Below, in pieces: positions 1-9,743 of a stretch of 64,000 nucleotides of DNA. Numbering within the stretch: the stretch's first letter is position 1; each line of letters opens with the position of its first letter. Source of the DNA: JBIKVP01 sp044356745 (lineage in GTDB: Bacteria; Pseudomonadota; Alphaproteobacteria; Rhizobiales; Beijerinckiaceae); NCBI GenBank assembly GCA_044356745.1, contig JBIKVP010000003.1, positions 3,462 through 67,461 of the forward strand. The letters run 5' to 3'. The notes beneath the pieces were generated by a model. It was not told where the DNA came from and made no database searches. It worked only from the letters and a program-made list of their open reading frames with translations. Made by a program: the position numbers and the translations under genes.

Positions 1-70
1 TTTTAAATTTAAATTAAAAAAGATGAGAGGGCATCAGAGATGAGAACTTTAGGGGTGTTTTTTGATATGG

Positions 71-769
71 TCATGATTTCCTCAAACATATGTCATTTGG
101 TTCATAAATTTTATCAGACCACGCAGCCGCAACCATATTCAAGGCTACACAGCGAATCTCTTGATTTTTGATTGCAACAGAATAAGGGACGTTGTAACTC
201 AAAAGAATGTTGTTTGAATTCAGCATCATAAGACACGAGTCAAATTGCTGAGTGCTGATCTTTTGACCACATGCCAAATATGTCTTTCCATCGTCATATA
301 TTTTATAGAGATACACTCTGTTGTCGCTAGAGGTTTGAAAAACAGCTCCGTTTTTGAGATCAGGAGATGGCGCATTCCCGCCCCCTTGCTTAAAACAAAC
401 CTCTAAAAAATCCCAATAAGCGGATGGTGGACAATCTGTAGGGGTGGTATTATTTGATTTAGTATAATTGCTCACATGAACTATTAAATCACCGATTAAT
501 GGGTTCAAAACTCTTATGGCGTCTGCATCCTTTTTGGCGAAGCGGAATGCATCTACATATGGCGCGATTACATGGAACGCTATGCTCGTATTCGGATCAT
601 CTTTTTTTAGATGAATCATAGTAAATCCACCTTTAAATGGTGTTTTGACTATGCGTTGTCCATCGAAAAAACCAGCTGTTTGACTTCGATGATAAAAATA
701 CGAGCCTACACAGATCGCAATCAACACAGCAACCCCAGCGAAAAGCCTCAGAGAAACTGAATTTTTCAT
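71..769 (-). CDS. Hypothetical membrane-anchored protein (232 aa)
   Basis: I do not recognise a family. The protein starts with a short basic stretch followed by a hydrophobic segment at about residues 9-26, so it is probably a signal anchor with the remaining ~200 residues in the periplasm. Three of its five cysteines (near residues 113, 125 and 167) lie in that predicted periplasmic part and could form disulfides. The ATG at 767-769 lies 12 bp past the stop of serC, so the two are probably co-transcribed. The gene is clearly more AT-rich than serC, which hints at later acquisition or relaxed constraint. The call as a real gene rests on its length, its anchor and its tight spacing; the function is unknown. 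Confidence 0.7.
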   Translation of the reverse strand: MKNSVSLRLFAGVAVLIAICVGSYFYHRSQTAGFFDGQRIVKTPFKGGFTMIHLKKDDPNTSIAFHVIAPYVDAFRFAKKDADAIRVLNPLIGDLIVHVSNYTKSNNTTPTDCPPSAYWDFLEVCFKQGGGNAPSPDLKNGAVFQTSSDNRVYLYKIYDDGKTYLACGQKISTQQFDSCLMMLNSNNILLSYNVPYSVAIKNQEIRCVALNMVAAAWSDKIYEPNDICLRKS

Positions 770-781
770 TTAAGCCGCCTG

Positions 782-1942
782 TCACAATTTGGCTTTTTCC
801 TGAGCAAACGCCCAGTCAAGCCACGGCGTAAGCGCTTCTAAATCAGAGGTTTCAACCGTCGCACCGCACCAGATGCGTAAACCCGCTGGTGCATCACGAT
901 ACGCTCCGATGTCATAAGCGACACCTTCCTTATCAAGCGCCGAGACAATGCCCTTGGCGACAGCGGCCACAGCATCTGCACCCTTTGCCAGCACATCAGG
1001 ATCAGCAATGACAAGACACACACTGGTGTTGGACGCCGTAGCAGGATCTTTCGCAAGATTAGCGACCCAAGGTGTACGCGCCACCCAATCGTGAAGCACT
1101 TTTGCATTGCGATCAGCGCGTGAGCGCAAGCATACAATACACCCAACTGTTTGTGTCCATTCAAGTGCGTCAATATAATCTTCAACGCACAGCATAGAGG
1201 GGGTGTTAATCGTTTCGCCCACAAAGATGCCTTCAATTAATGCTCCCTTCGATGTGAGCCGAAAGATTTTAGGCAGTGGCCACGGCGGCGTGTAGGTGTT
1301 GAGACGCTCAACGGCACGCGGGGATAAAATTAAAATGCCATGAGCACCCTCACCACCGAGCACTTTTTGCCAAGAATAGGTGACGACATCAAGTTTAGGC
1401 CAATCAAGTTTTTGTGCAAAAGCTGCAGAAGTGGCATCACAAATTGTCAGCCCCTCGCGATTCTCAGCAATCCAGTCTGCATTGGGAACGCGCACACCTG
1501 ACGTAGTTCCATTCCATGTAAACACTACATCGCGGGTTTTAGTATCGACTTGTGATAAATCAGGCAATTCGCCGTAAGGGGATTTAATAACACGGGCATC
1601 AGCAAGCTTAAGCTGTTTTACAGCATCTGTGACCCAGCCCTCACCAAAACTCTCCCATGCGAGCAGATCAACGCCGCGAGCGCCCAGAAGCGACCACATC
1701 GCCATCTCAACAGCGCCTGTATCTGAGGCTGGCACGATACCAATAAGATAATCAGCAGGAACTTCCAGAACATCGCGTGTAAGGTCAATCGCTCTTTTCA
1801 AACGTTCTTTGCCGATTTTCGCACGATGTGAGCGGCCAAGAGACTGTGTTTTGAGATTTTGAGCAGACCAGCCAGGGCGTTTCGCACAAGGGCCAGATGA
1901 AAAATTTGCGCATGAAGGGCGTGTAGCAGGCTTATTTAACAT
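782..1942 (-). CDS. serC: Phosphoserine aminotransferase
   Basis: PLP-dependent class V aminotransferase that makes 3-phosphoserine from 3-phosphohydroxypyruvate and glutamate, the second step of serine synthesis, in the cytosol. The protein has 386 residues, the length of the alphaproteobacterial/Methanosarcina-type SerC branch. Visible features are an N-terminal [12 protein letters not shown] segment, a CDATSA motif (Asp169, expected to contact the pyridine nitrogen) and the Schiff-base lysine in [13 protein letters not shown] (Lys193). The ATG start at 1940-1942 fits the family N-terminus. No serA follows; an unrelated hypothetical gene does. The assignment is firm. Confidence 0.95.
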   Translation of the reverse strand: MLNKPATRPSCANFSSGPCAKRPGWSAQNLKTQSLGRSHRAKIGKERLKRAIDLTRDVLEVPADYLIGIVPASDTGAVEMAMWSLLGARGVDLLAWESFGEGWVTDAVKQLKLADARVIKSPYGELPDLSQVDTKTRDVVFTWNGTTSGVRVPNADWIAENREGLTICDATSAAFAQKLDWPKLDVVTYSWQKVLGGEGAHGILILSPRAVERLNTYTPPWPLPKIFRLTSKGALIEGIFVGETINTPSMLCVEDYIDALEWTQTVGCIVCLRSRADRNAKVLHDWVARTPWVANLAKDPATASNTSVCLVIADPDVLAKGADAVAAVAKGIVSALDKEGVAYDIGAYRDAPAGLRIWCGATVETSDLEALTPWLDWAFAQEKAKL

Positions 1943-2064
1943 GGTTCATCCTTCCAGATGTTTGCTCCTCGGTGGGGAGGAGTGTCCCACTTGTGGCTTT
2001 AAGCGATTTATTGATCAGCGTCAATAAGATGCGCAAAACATCTCAACATAAAGTGGATGAAACA

Positions 2065-5000
2065 TTAAGCGGTCGCTTTTCGCTCGGTGGAAGACGTGCT
2101 CTCATGAAGTTTAGATGTTTCCGGCACAGCAGGAGCGCCATGCCAGCGGGTATGTGCGGGCATGGATTCGCCCTTCATCACCACTGTCAGACCACCCAGT
2201 TGAACATAATCTCCAATATGCGTGTCATAAAGCACCGTTGCACCGGCGCCTACCGTCACCCCTTGCCCAAGCGTGACGTGCCCTACTTTCATGACGCGGT
2301 CTTCGTAAAGGTGGGTTTGTAATGCCGATTGTTCATTAATGACGCAATAATCACCCACATGAACGCAATCAAACTCGGTAATATCGGTGGAATTCATCCA
2401 CACGCCCTGACCAAATTTTGCCCCGAACACACGTAAAATCCACGGCAAGAAGGGCGTGCCACGCAAGTGCTCCAGCAAGACTTTTCCGCCCATGCCCCAA
2501 TAAAGCACCGCCACTGCCTCTGTGCGCATCGCCCACCACGACCACATGGGTTTCATCACAGGTTTATAGACACCCATCAGCGACCATTTCACGAGGGCAC
2601 ACATCAGCGTCATAAACACAGCAATCACAACACTTGCGGCCATGAACATTCCAGCCAAGGCCAACCAATGTCCGCCTTTGATGGCATCATATAAAAACAG
2701 CTCAACCGTGAGAATGCCGCACGAGATAAACAGCATGGAGGGAAACGACATGTGCAGCGCTTCAAAAATCGCGCGCCCTGATTTGCGCCAGAGTGTGGGC
2801 TCATACGTCCAGTTGGCGGCAACGCCATCAAACTTCTGGCGCGTTGGAAGTTTGATCGGGGGTGAGCCAAACCATGTATCGCCCTCACTCATGAGTTCAT
2901 TTGCAGGAGGCTTTGATTTAATGCCGATTAAAGCGCCTTTGGGAATGATGCAGCCGGGGGGCACAACGGCATCGTTACCCACAAACACCTCTTCTGCCGT
3001 CTGCACTTTGGCGAGTGTCATATAGCCACGGCGAATATCCTCATCGCCCAACACCACCTCATCGGCAATAAAATTTTTCGCGCCAATGGCCGTGATGTCA
3101 TAGCGCCCTGCAAGGTTGGTGGAAATTTCCGCGCCTTTACCGATTTTCGCGCCCATGATGCGATACCACGCGCGCATGTAAACTGTGGCGTAAAGGGAGG
3201 AAAGCGTCTCTAAAATCACTTCCGTTGCAATGGCGACAATCCATTTACGCATATAAAAGGCCGAATAAATGGAATAAATGCCACCTGAGACACGCGGTAA
3301 AATCGCCCATCTGAGCGCACACATGAGACCAACGGAAAACAGAATCAAAACAATCGATGTTGGCCACGTTAAAACAGGCAAATACCACAAATAAGACACC
3401 TCAAGCCAGTTTGAAATCTGATCATCAATCTGATCAAACAAGGCAAAAGCAGGAAAAATCGGCAGCAAGCTGATGGGTGGAATGACGAGTAGCACCAATC
3501 CATAGATGACGGATAAGACACTCTTTCTGAGCGGTGACGCTTGCGCGTGATCAGGGAGTTTGCTGTAATCCACCAGTCCGACACATTTGCCGGGGGATCC
3601 ATCCCAGATTTCACCACGGCGAATGTGTGTTCCAGCGGGGATTGCGGTAAGATCAGCAAGCTCGGCATGATCTTCAATGATCACATCAGGACCGATCACA
3701 TTGGATGTGCCAACATAGACATCATCGCCAATATGAATGCGGCCAATAATCAGTTCATTGCCAATAACTTCAGCATTGGCGAATTTAACTTTACCGCCAA
3801 TGGATGTGCCATCACCAATCGAGACGAGATCAAACGCACCCGACGCACACTCGGCAATCATTGCATCACGGCCAATTTTCGCGCCAAGCAACCGCAAATA
3901 CACACGGATCAAGGGTGAGCATTGCAGCCATTTGATATGCACGAGCGGCTGTAAATGCCCTGCAAACCACCATCTGAAATAATAAAAGCCCCATAGCGGA
4001 TAGCGCCCTGGTTTCGTGCGTCCTAGCACAATCCATTTGAGTGCAATCGAGATGAGCCCTGTGACAATCGTCAGAAGTGCATAAATCCCGAGCAACGCAA
4101 AAAGCTGTGCCATAAAGCTCAGCTCTTCGCCCGATAGCATAATGTATGTCACAAACACCCCAAGCCATTGTGCCGTGACGAGTGAGAGAATAAACGGCAA
4201 CGCAATCGCTTGTCCAAGGCCGCACCAGAAACGGCGCATCAAAGGCGGAGGCTCAAAACTCAAATTCTCAGCAACATAACCCCCTTTAGGGGCGCGAGCA
4301 TCCAATAAACCCGCCATCGCACGCAAGGTTCGCGCACTGTAGACCTCCTGAAGGGTCAGGGAAGCAAGAGAAGGCGTTTCACGCACGGTTGAGACAAAAC
4401 GCGCCGCAAGCAGAGAATGTCCGCCCATATCCAGAAAAAAATCGGCCTCAAGCGGTAGCCCTTGCGTCCCGAATACTTTGCGTGCAGCGCTAAGAAGGGC
4501 AGCTTCGGTGGGGGTGCGCGGCTCTTCAATGTCTTCACTCACAACCATTGCTGTGAGGGGCAAGAGTTTCAGTGCTTTGCGATCAACCTTGCCAGAGGTG
4601 AGGCGTGGGAGTGCCTCCACCTTCTCAAAGTGTGAGGGTATCATATAGGCGGGGAGCACATCTTTGAGCGCTTGACGCATTTTTTTCACGTCAAGCACAG
4701 CATTCACTTGCGGAACAACAAAAGCCACAAGCTGATCCATACCTTGATCATTTCGCACAACAACAGCAGCTTGAGCTACGCGCTCCTGCCAACTGATGCG
4801 CGTTTCTATTTCGCCCAACTCGACACGAAAACCACGAATTTTGACCTGATCATCAATGCGGCCACGAAAAATGATTTGCCCCTCATCATTGATGCTCACA
4901 GCATCGCCTGAGCGATAAAGAATCGGATCGTGACTGTTTTCTTCAAAAGGATTTTTGATAAATTTTTCTCGTGTCAGGTCATCGCGCTGATAATATCCGC

Positions 5001-6162
5001 GCGCAACACCCGGACCACCAATGAGCAATTCGCCCTCAACATTGACGCCAACAGGTTGCAGGTTTTCATCGCATACATAAGCTGTGTAGTTGGGAAGTGG
5101 TGTGCCGATGGTGATCGCTTCACCCGCTTTGGCTTCGCTCACTGTTGCGACAACAGTGGCTTCAGTGGGGCCATAGGTATTGAGAATACGCCGACCTGAG
5201 CGTGCCCACGTTGCGACAAGGGATGGGGGCAGGGCTTCTCCTCCGAGTAAAATCAGCCGCACACTTGGCACATCTTTGGGAAGCAGCCCAAGCAATGTAG
5301 GCACCATGTCAAGCACGGTAATATCATGAGCAATCATGATCTCGACAAGCTTGTCAGGGTCAGCGATCAAATCAGGAGTGGCTACAAACAATGATGCCCC
5401 TACCAGATAAGGAACCCAGATTTCTTCCATCGACAAATCAAACGCGATAGAGGCGGCTTGAAACATCACATCATCACAGCTGAGGCCATACATGTCATTT
5501 GATGAGCGCAAAAAATGACAAATATTGCGTTGTGTGATGACAATACCTTTAGGCGTTCCTGTCGAACCAGACGTGTAAATCAAATAAGCGGGATGATCAG
5601 GAGTCAAGCCCCGCGTGCATGGGCTGATATATCCGCTTTCATCGCGTGCGCTGAGCATCGTATCCGCCCAGACAGGGCACGTGGTTTGATCCTGCACACG
5701 TGAGCGAAATGCTTCATTGCAGATCAGACCTTTCGCGTTGCAATCGGATAAACAGGCAATAATACGCTCAACAGGCGTATCGGCATCAAAAGGAAGCCAT
5801 GCCGCCCCTGCTTTTGTAATGGCGATCTGCGCTTTAAGAAGATCAACGCCTCGCGGCATCCATAGGCCAACGATATCGCCAACCTCCACGCCTGCTTCAA
5901 TCAAACCAGCGGCAAGTTTATTGGTATCAGCGTCAACATCAGCGTAAGAAAACGTCTCATTATTTGAGATATAGACCGTTTTATGACCAAAATGCTGTGC
6001 TGTAGCATGAAACACATCGGCCAGCACTTCATCGCGCAACAGGTCAGGGCGTAATGTACCCGCCAAGCGGTTGGCGCAAGATTGTACATTCAAAGAAGGG
6101 GGAAGGTTATGACCGTTTAGCGGACTTTTATCATCCATAGTGTTCACCTTTTGATCCGACAC
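2065..6162 (-). CDS. Pls/PosA-family NRPS-like protein (A-T-membrane-LbH)
   Basis: Single-module nonribosomal peptide synthetase-like protein of 1365 residues. The adenylation domain spans about 45-545, with YTSGSTGTPKG near 196-206, GGEAL at 307-311, NTYGPTEATV near 328-337, the YRSGD/GRIDDQVKIRGFRVELGEIE region near 416-453 and the catalytic LTSGKVDRKAL near 521-531. A carrier domain follows with GGHSLLAA, phosphopantetheine serine 583. The C-terminal half has about six TM helices in pairs (roughly 650-710, 880-955, 1135-1195), each pair followed by a hexapeptide-repeat, acyltransferase-like domain (about 760-860, 1003-1100, 1247-1345). This is the layout of epsilon-poly-lysine synthetase (Pls) and relatives that ligate an amino acid to itself or to an acceptor at the membrane. 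No condensation or thioesterase domain is present. The start is GTG at 6162 or ATG at 6138; both have Shine-Dalgarno-like sequence. The product is unknown. Confidence 0.9.
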   Translation of the reverse strand: MSDQKVNTMDDKSPLNGHNLPPSLNVQSCANRLAGTLRPDLLRDEVLADVFHATAQHFGHKTVYISNNETFSYADVDADTNKLAAGLIEAGVEVGDIVGLWMPRGVDLLKAQIAITKAGAAWLPFDADTPVERIIACLSDCNAKGLICNEAFRSRVQDQTTCPVWADTMLSARDESGYISPCTRGLTPDHPAYLIYTSGSTGTPKGIVITQRNICHFLRSSNDMYGLSCDDVMFQAASIAFDLSMEEIWVPYLVGASLFVATPDLIADPDKLVEIMIAHDITVLDMVPTLLGLLPKDVPSVRLILLGGEALPPSLVATWARSGRRILNTYGPTEATVVATVSEAKAGEAITIGTPLPNYTAYVCDENLQPVGVNVEGELLIGGPGVARGYYQRDDLTREKFIKNPFEENSHDPILYRSGDAVSINDEGQIIFRGRIDDQVKIRGFRVELGEIETRISWQERVAQAAVVVRNDQGMDQLVAFVVPQVNAVLDVKKMRQALKDVLPAYMIPSHFEKVEALPRLTSGKVDRKALKLLPLTAMVVSEDIEEPRTPTEAALLSAARKVFGTQGLPLEADFFLDMGGHSLLAARFVSTVRETPSLASLTLQEVYSARTLRAMAGLLDARAPKGGYVAENLSFEPPPLMRRFWCGLGQAIALPFILSLVTAQWLGVFVTYIMLSGEELSFMAQLFALLGIYALLTIVTGLISIALKWIVLGRTKPGRYPLWGFYYFRWWFAGHLQPLVHIKWLQCSPLIRVYLRLLGAKIGRDAMIAECASGAFDLVSIGDGTSIGGKVKFANAEVIGNELIIGRIHIGDDVYVGTSNVIGPDVIIEDHAELADLTAIPAGTHIRRGEIWDGSPGKCVGLVDYSKLPDHAQASPLRKSVLSVIYGLVLLVIPPISLLPIFPAFALFDQIDDQISNWLEVSYLWYLPVLTWPTSIVLILFSVGLMCALRWAILPRVSGGIYSIYSAFYMRKWIVAIATEVILETLSSLYATVYMRAWYRIMGAKIGKGAEISTNLAGRYDITAIGAKNFIADEVVLGDEDIRRGYMTLAKVQTAEEVFVGNDAVVPPGCIIPKGALIGIKSKPPANELMSEGDTWFGSPPIKLPTRQKFDGVAANWTYEPTLWRKSGRAIFEALHMSFPSMLFISCGILTVELFLYDAIKGGHWLALAGMFMAASVVIAVFMTLMCALVKWSLMGVYKPVMKPMWSWWAMRTEAVAVLYWGMGGKVLLEHLRGTPFLPWILRVFGAKFGQGVWMNSTDITEFDCVHVGDYCVINEQSALQTHLYEDRVMKVGHVTLGQGVTVGAGATVLYDTHIGDYVQLGGLTVVMKGESMPAHTRWHGAPAVPETSKLHESTSSTERKATA

Positions 6163-6289
6163 TTATTCACCTGAAGCTGGCGTTTTGATATTCTTCATGG
6201 TGTTTATGAAAGTCTTTTGCTGTCCTTGCGCGACTTGGATCAAAAAGCAAGAAAAATGCAGCTGAAGCGACATAATCTGCTAGCCAGTA

Positions 6290-6697
6290 CTACTTCACCA
6301 CCCGTACAAGCACATTATCGGTGAAAAAATAAAGTTCACGTCCCCCTGCCTCAGCATAGAGCACTTGCGTTTCGCGTTGTCCCTTACCACTTTCCCCGAT
6401 CAACACATCAGTGGGAGGTTTTGCTTTAATGCGCACAAGATCACATTCTGATATGCCAACCATAATGGTAATAGGACGCCCTTGCAGTGAACCAAGATCA
6501 AGGCTAGCGCTCGCTTCACACTGTCCATCTGGCAGCAGAACAGGCTTTTGCGTTCCTGCCCGTACCGTGTTGACCTTATTATTGACGATTGTTGTCCCGC
6601 GCACGTCAAAGGAGCAAGCGCTTACACCAAACGCGAACAGCCCTATAATAGCCAAGCGTGTAAAAGCATGAAACATAAATGTATCAGGAACCATCAT
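6290..6697 (-). CDS. Small putative lipoprotein
   Basis: The N-terminus is a type II signal peptide: a hydrophobic stretch ending in the lipobox VSAC, with the lipidated cysteine at about residue 28. The mature part is about 107 residues and rich in beta-branched residues, with no motif I recognise. Start: the ATG at 6695-6697 follows an AAGG sequence. It lies between nadK upstream (its stop is 14 bp from this start) and the Pls-like gene downstream, on the same strand, so it may be part of that transcript. An outer-membrane or inner-membrane lipoprotein is inferred; the function is unknown. Confidence 0.65.
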   Translation of the reverse strand: MMVPDTFMFHAFTRLAIIGLFAFGVSACSFDVRGTTIVNNKVNTVRAGTQKPVLLPDGQCEASASLDLGSLQGRPITIMVGISECDLVRIKAKPPTDVLIGESGKGQRETQVLYAEAGGRELYFFTDNVLVRVVK

Positions 6698-6711
6698 CAA
6701 AACCTTTGTGT

Positions 6712-7491
6712 CTAGCCACCAGCACCGAATTGCTCCATGAGAATGCGCTCATCAAGCGAATGCCCCGGATCGTGAAGCATCACAAGATCAACAGAGCGAT
6801 CCATCCCAATATCAACGGTTTCAACATGCCGCACTTCATCATGATCAGCAACGGCGCTCACAGGGCGCTTATCTGGCTCTAACACTTCAATACGTACTTT
6901 AGCGAAATCAGGAAGCAGCGCACCACGCCAACGTCGTGGACGAAAGGGTGAAATCGGTGTCATGGCAAGAAGTGGTGCATTGAGCGGTAGAATCGGTCCA
7001 TTGACGGACAGATTATAAGCGGTTGAGCCCGCAGGGGTGGCCACGAGAATACCATCTGAAACCAGTTCAACCAGACGCACGCGCGAGTCGATTGTGATGC
7101 GCAGTTTGGCGGCTTGGTAGGTTTGACGAAACAGTGAAACTTCATTGATCGCACGATATGTGTGTGGCTCGCCCTCAATATCATGCGCTACCATCAACAG
7201 AGGGTGCACCACACTAATTTCAGCGCGTTCTAAACGTTCAATTAGGTTGTCATCCTGAAATTCATTCATCAAAAAGCCGACAGACCCTCTGTTCATGCCA
7301 TAAATAGGTTTTTTTGTGCCCATAAAGCGATGAAGTGTCTGCAACATCAGGCCATCCCCGCCAAGCGCAACAATAACATCTGCTTCATCAGGGTCATGAT
7401 CACCATAGATTGCAATAAGGTGTTTGAGCGCAAGACGCGCCTGACGCGATGAGCTGGCGACAAAAGCGATTTTATTAAAGCGTTTGGCCAT
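6712..7491 (-). CDS. nadK: NAD kinase
   Basis: Phosphorylates NAD to NADP using ATP or polyphosphate, in the cytosol. The 259-residue length matches alphaproteobacterial NadK. The diagnostic GGDG loop is at 44-47 ([11 protein letters not shown]), followed by [12 protein letters not shown], the substrate-contacting [12 protein letters not shown] segment and a C-terminal ADHDEV motif. The ATG at 7489-7491 is a good start. It is upstream of a small lipoprotein gene on the same strand and 69 bp downstream of trhO. Firm call. Confidence 0.95.
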   Translation of the reverse strand: MAKRFNKIAFVASSSRQARLALKHLIAIYGDHDPDEADVIVALGGDGLMLQTLHRFMGTKKPIYGMNRGSVGFLMNEFQDDNLIERLERAEISVVHPLLMVAHDIEGEPHTYRAINEVSLFRQTYQAAKLRITIDSRVRLVELVSDGILVATPAGSTAYNLSVNGPILPLNAPLLAMTPISPFRPRRWRGALLPDFAKVRIEVLEPDKRPVSAVADHDEVRHVETVDIGMDRSVDLVMLHDPGHSLDERILMEQFGAGG

Positions 7492-7560
7492 TCAAAATAA
7501 CCTGCTATTTGATCACGCCAAAACTGCATTTAACGCAGGCTGCGCTCAGTGAGACTGCAC

Positions 7561-8514
7561 TTAATTGCGCACCGATGCAACCGCGTTGCAATGAATGGTT
7601 TTCGCAGGCCCTAAATGCATCTCACCCCGTTTGGCGGCAAGCTGTACTTGCTTATGACGTTCACGCGATGATGCTTTTTGTGCGTCCGTAAAGGTATGTG
7701 CACAATGAGGGCAACAGACCCCTTCTTCAAACAGGGGGGAGCCCATATCGTCAGGGGTGAGCGGCGCACGACAACCATGACACGGCTCAAAATCAGCCAC
7801 TTTAAGGCCATGTTCAACAGCAACGCGTCGATCAAACACAAAGCACGCGCCTTGCCATAAACTCTGATCTTCAGGAATATCTTCAAGGTATTTCAAAATA
7901 CCACCCTTCAGATGAAACACCTCTTCAAAGCCTTCCTGAAGCATGAAGCTTGTCGCCTTTTCACAGCGAATGCCCCCCGTACAATACATCGCAATCTTTT
8001 TATGTCGCGCCGGATCAAGGTTTTTGCGCACAAAATCAGGAAATTCACCAAATGTGCGCGTTTGTGGGTCTAGTGCGCCTTTAAAAGCACCCACTGACAC
8101 TTCAAACGCATTACGCGTATCAATAACGACCGTGTCAGGATCACTGATCAAATCATTCCATTGTTCTGGCTCAACGTATGTCCCCACCCGCGTGAGGGGA
8201 TCAACGCTTTTATCGCCAATGGTAACAATTTCCTTCTTGAGACGCACTTTCATGCGCAAAAATGGTGCTTCATCTGTGTAAGAAATTTTATGGTCAATCG
8301 CATTCAAACCTGTGATGTCGAGCAGTCCCTCACGCACTTTAACCATCACATCAGGGGAGGCAGCAATCGTGCCGTTGATACCTTCATCCGCCAGTAAAAT
8401 AATGCCGATGACGTTAAAACGCGTACACAACGCTTCAAGTGGCGCTTGGAGCGTTTGATAGTGCGGCAAACGTGCGAAACGATAAAACGCACTGACTTCA
8501 AAAGATGCGGACAT
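7561..8514 (-). CDS. trhO: tRNA uridine(34) hydroxylase, rhodanese-like
   Basis: Member of the YceA/TrhO family, which installs 5-hydroxyuridine at the wobble position of tRNA. There are 317 residues: an N-terminal alpha/beta domain (about 1-110), a rhodanese domain (about 115-215) with active-site loop CTGGIR and Cys178 (equivalent to Cys177 of E. coli YceA), and a C-terminal region with cysteine pairs (CHGC at 245-248 and CCPHC at 267-271) likely to bind zinc. The ATG is at 8512-8514. The neighbour nadK is unrelated in function. Confidence 0.92.
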   Translation of the reverse strand: MSASFEVSAFYRFARLPHYQTLQAPLEALCTRFNVIGIILLADEGINGTIAASPDVMVKVREGLLDITGLNAIDHKISYTDEAPFLRMKVRLKKEIVTIGDKSVDPLTRVGTYVEPEQWNDLISDPDTVVIDTRNAFEVSVGAFKGALDPQTRTFGEFPDFVRKNLDPARHKKIAMYCTGGIRCEKATSFMLQEGFEEVFHLKGGILKYLEDIPEDQSLWQGACFVFDRRVAVEHGLKVADFEPCHGCRAPLTPDDMGSPLFEEGVCCPHCAHTFTDAQKASSRERHKQVQLAAKRGEMHLGPAKTIHCNAVASVRN

Positions 8515-8627
8515 GAAAGAACCCTACTCCACTCATTTACATGCACCGTTGTGCCATACAACAGACTTTTTGAAAAGCGAGAGATGAGGTACGAGTACTG
8601 TACACTCAGCGCGTGAGCCAAGTTCAT

Positions 8628-9743
8628 TTAGGCTGATTGAGGGACATAATGCTTCCATTGGTTTGGTAATTTTCTGACGATCTTTCTGCGCAAAGGCGTC
8701 CAGCCTGCGCTTAGAATCAGAATGAAAACTCCTAGCAATAAAATTGTCGTAGGAATCAACACATCTTTTCCCAAGCCAGACGTCTTGATCACGGCAGCAA
8801 ACGCATAACCTGCATAGATCAGGCTAGAGACCAGAATCGCGCGTCGATCAACAACCAACGCCATCAATCCGAGGAGGGCAAATAAAACCAGAAGCATAAA
8901 TGCACTCACCAGCGCCAAATCAGCCTTCTCTGTAATCATATCGCTCAATAACGGATGCACGATCAAAGGCGCTGCAAGAAGGTGCAACCAAAACGCCATG
9001 TCGGTTAAGCGCGTTTGCCGTCGTGTGTCTTTTGAATCAAAGCGCATTGCCAACGCAAATGTTGCAAGGCCAGCAAGAAAAACCAAAGGCTTTAAAGCTA
9101 CTTCAAACTTGTCAGGTCCAACGATCAGATAAATAAGGCTAAGCGCTGCTCCAATCAGCGCACAAATCCCTGCGGCAACAGTGATGGGAACACGAAATGT
9201 GCGCCAATGCAGATACACAGCCCCAGCTGTCATCAGAGATGACATCAGGATGATCAACATGGTGAAGGTTTCACGGTCGAACTTCTTGGAAAATTCTGCT
9301 TCGCCAAGCCCCACTCCGACCGTGAAGACATCTATCAATAACCAAAATGTAAAACCACCAAAAATCAGTAGCAAGGTGATGCTTGGCAGCGCCATTCGAC
9401 GCTTCAATGTGAAGTACCAAGCCAAAAACCAAGCCGCGATCATCACAATCCCATTTTGAAATGGCGCCAAATATGACCCTATCCCGTTGCGGAGTAAGTA
9501 GGTCAGTGCACCAAAGAACAAGGCCAACCCCAAAGTGACGAATATATCGTTGAAACTGGTAATCAGACGGAAATTTTCCTCATCCGCAGCAGGATAGACG
9601 TGCGTTTTTGTCTGCCGCTGATCCGCAAGCGCCTGTATAGCCGCCACTTGCTCCAGAGTGATCACACCTTTCTCAAGCGCCTCGTTTAATGTGTCTTGAT
9701 CAATCATTTCAGCGACTTTCTTTGGCGAGTAGTATTCGCTCAA
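8628..9743 (-). CDS. Polytopic membrane protein, DUF2157-like
   Basis: A soluble N-terminus of about 55 residues (including a LNEALEKGVITLEQ segment that resembles the short N-terminal helices of DUF2157-type proteins) is followed by about ten hydrophobic helices covering residues 70-355. No transport or catalytic motif was seen. The start is TTG at 9741-9743, which overlaps the TGA stop of the upstream phosphomutase gene (TTGA), a layout that implies translational coupling. An ATG 12 codons further in is the alternative. The function is unknown. Confidence 0.7.
   Translation of the reverse strand: MSEYYSPKKVAEMIDQDTLNEALEKGVITLEQVAAIQALADQRQTKTHVYPAADEENFRLITSFNDIFVTLGLALFFGALTYLLRNGIGSYLAPFQNGIVMIAAWFLAWYFTLKRRMALPSITLLLIFGGFTFWLLIDVFTVGVGLGEAEFSKKFDRETFTMLIILMSSLMTAGAVYLHWRTFRVPITVAAGICALIGAALSLIYLIVGPDKFEVALKPLVFLAGLATFALAMRFDSKDTRRQTRLTDMAFWLHLLAAPLIVHPLLSDMITEKADLALVSAFMLLVLFALLGLMALVVDRRAILVSSLIYAGYAFAAVIKTSGLGKDVLIPTTILLLGVFILILSAGWTPLRRKIVRKLPNQWKHYVPQSA

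Noticed and set aside
2418..3025. Several open frames opposite the Pls-like gene
   Set aside because: They are antisense to a clearly coding gene with no ribosome site or family match.
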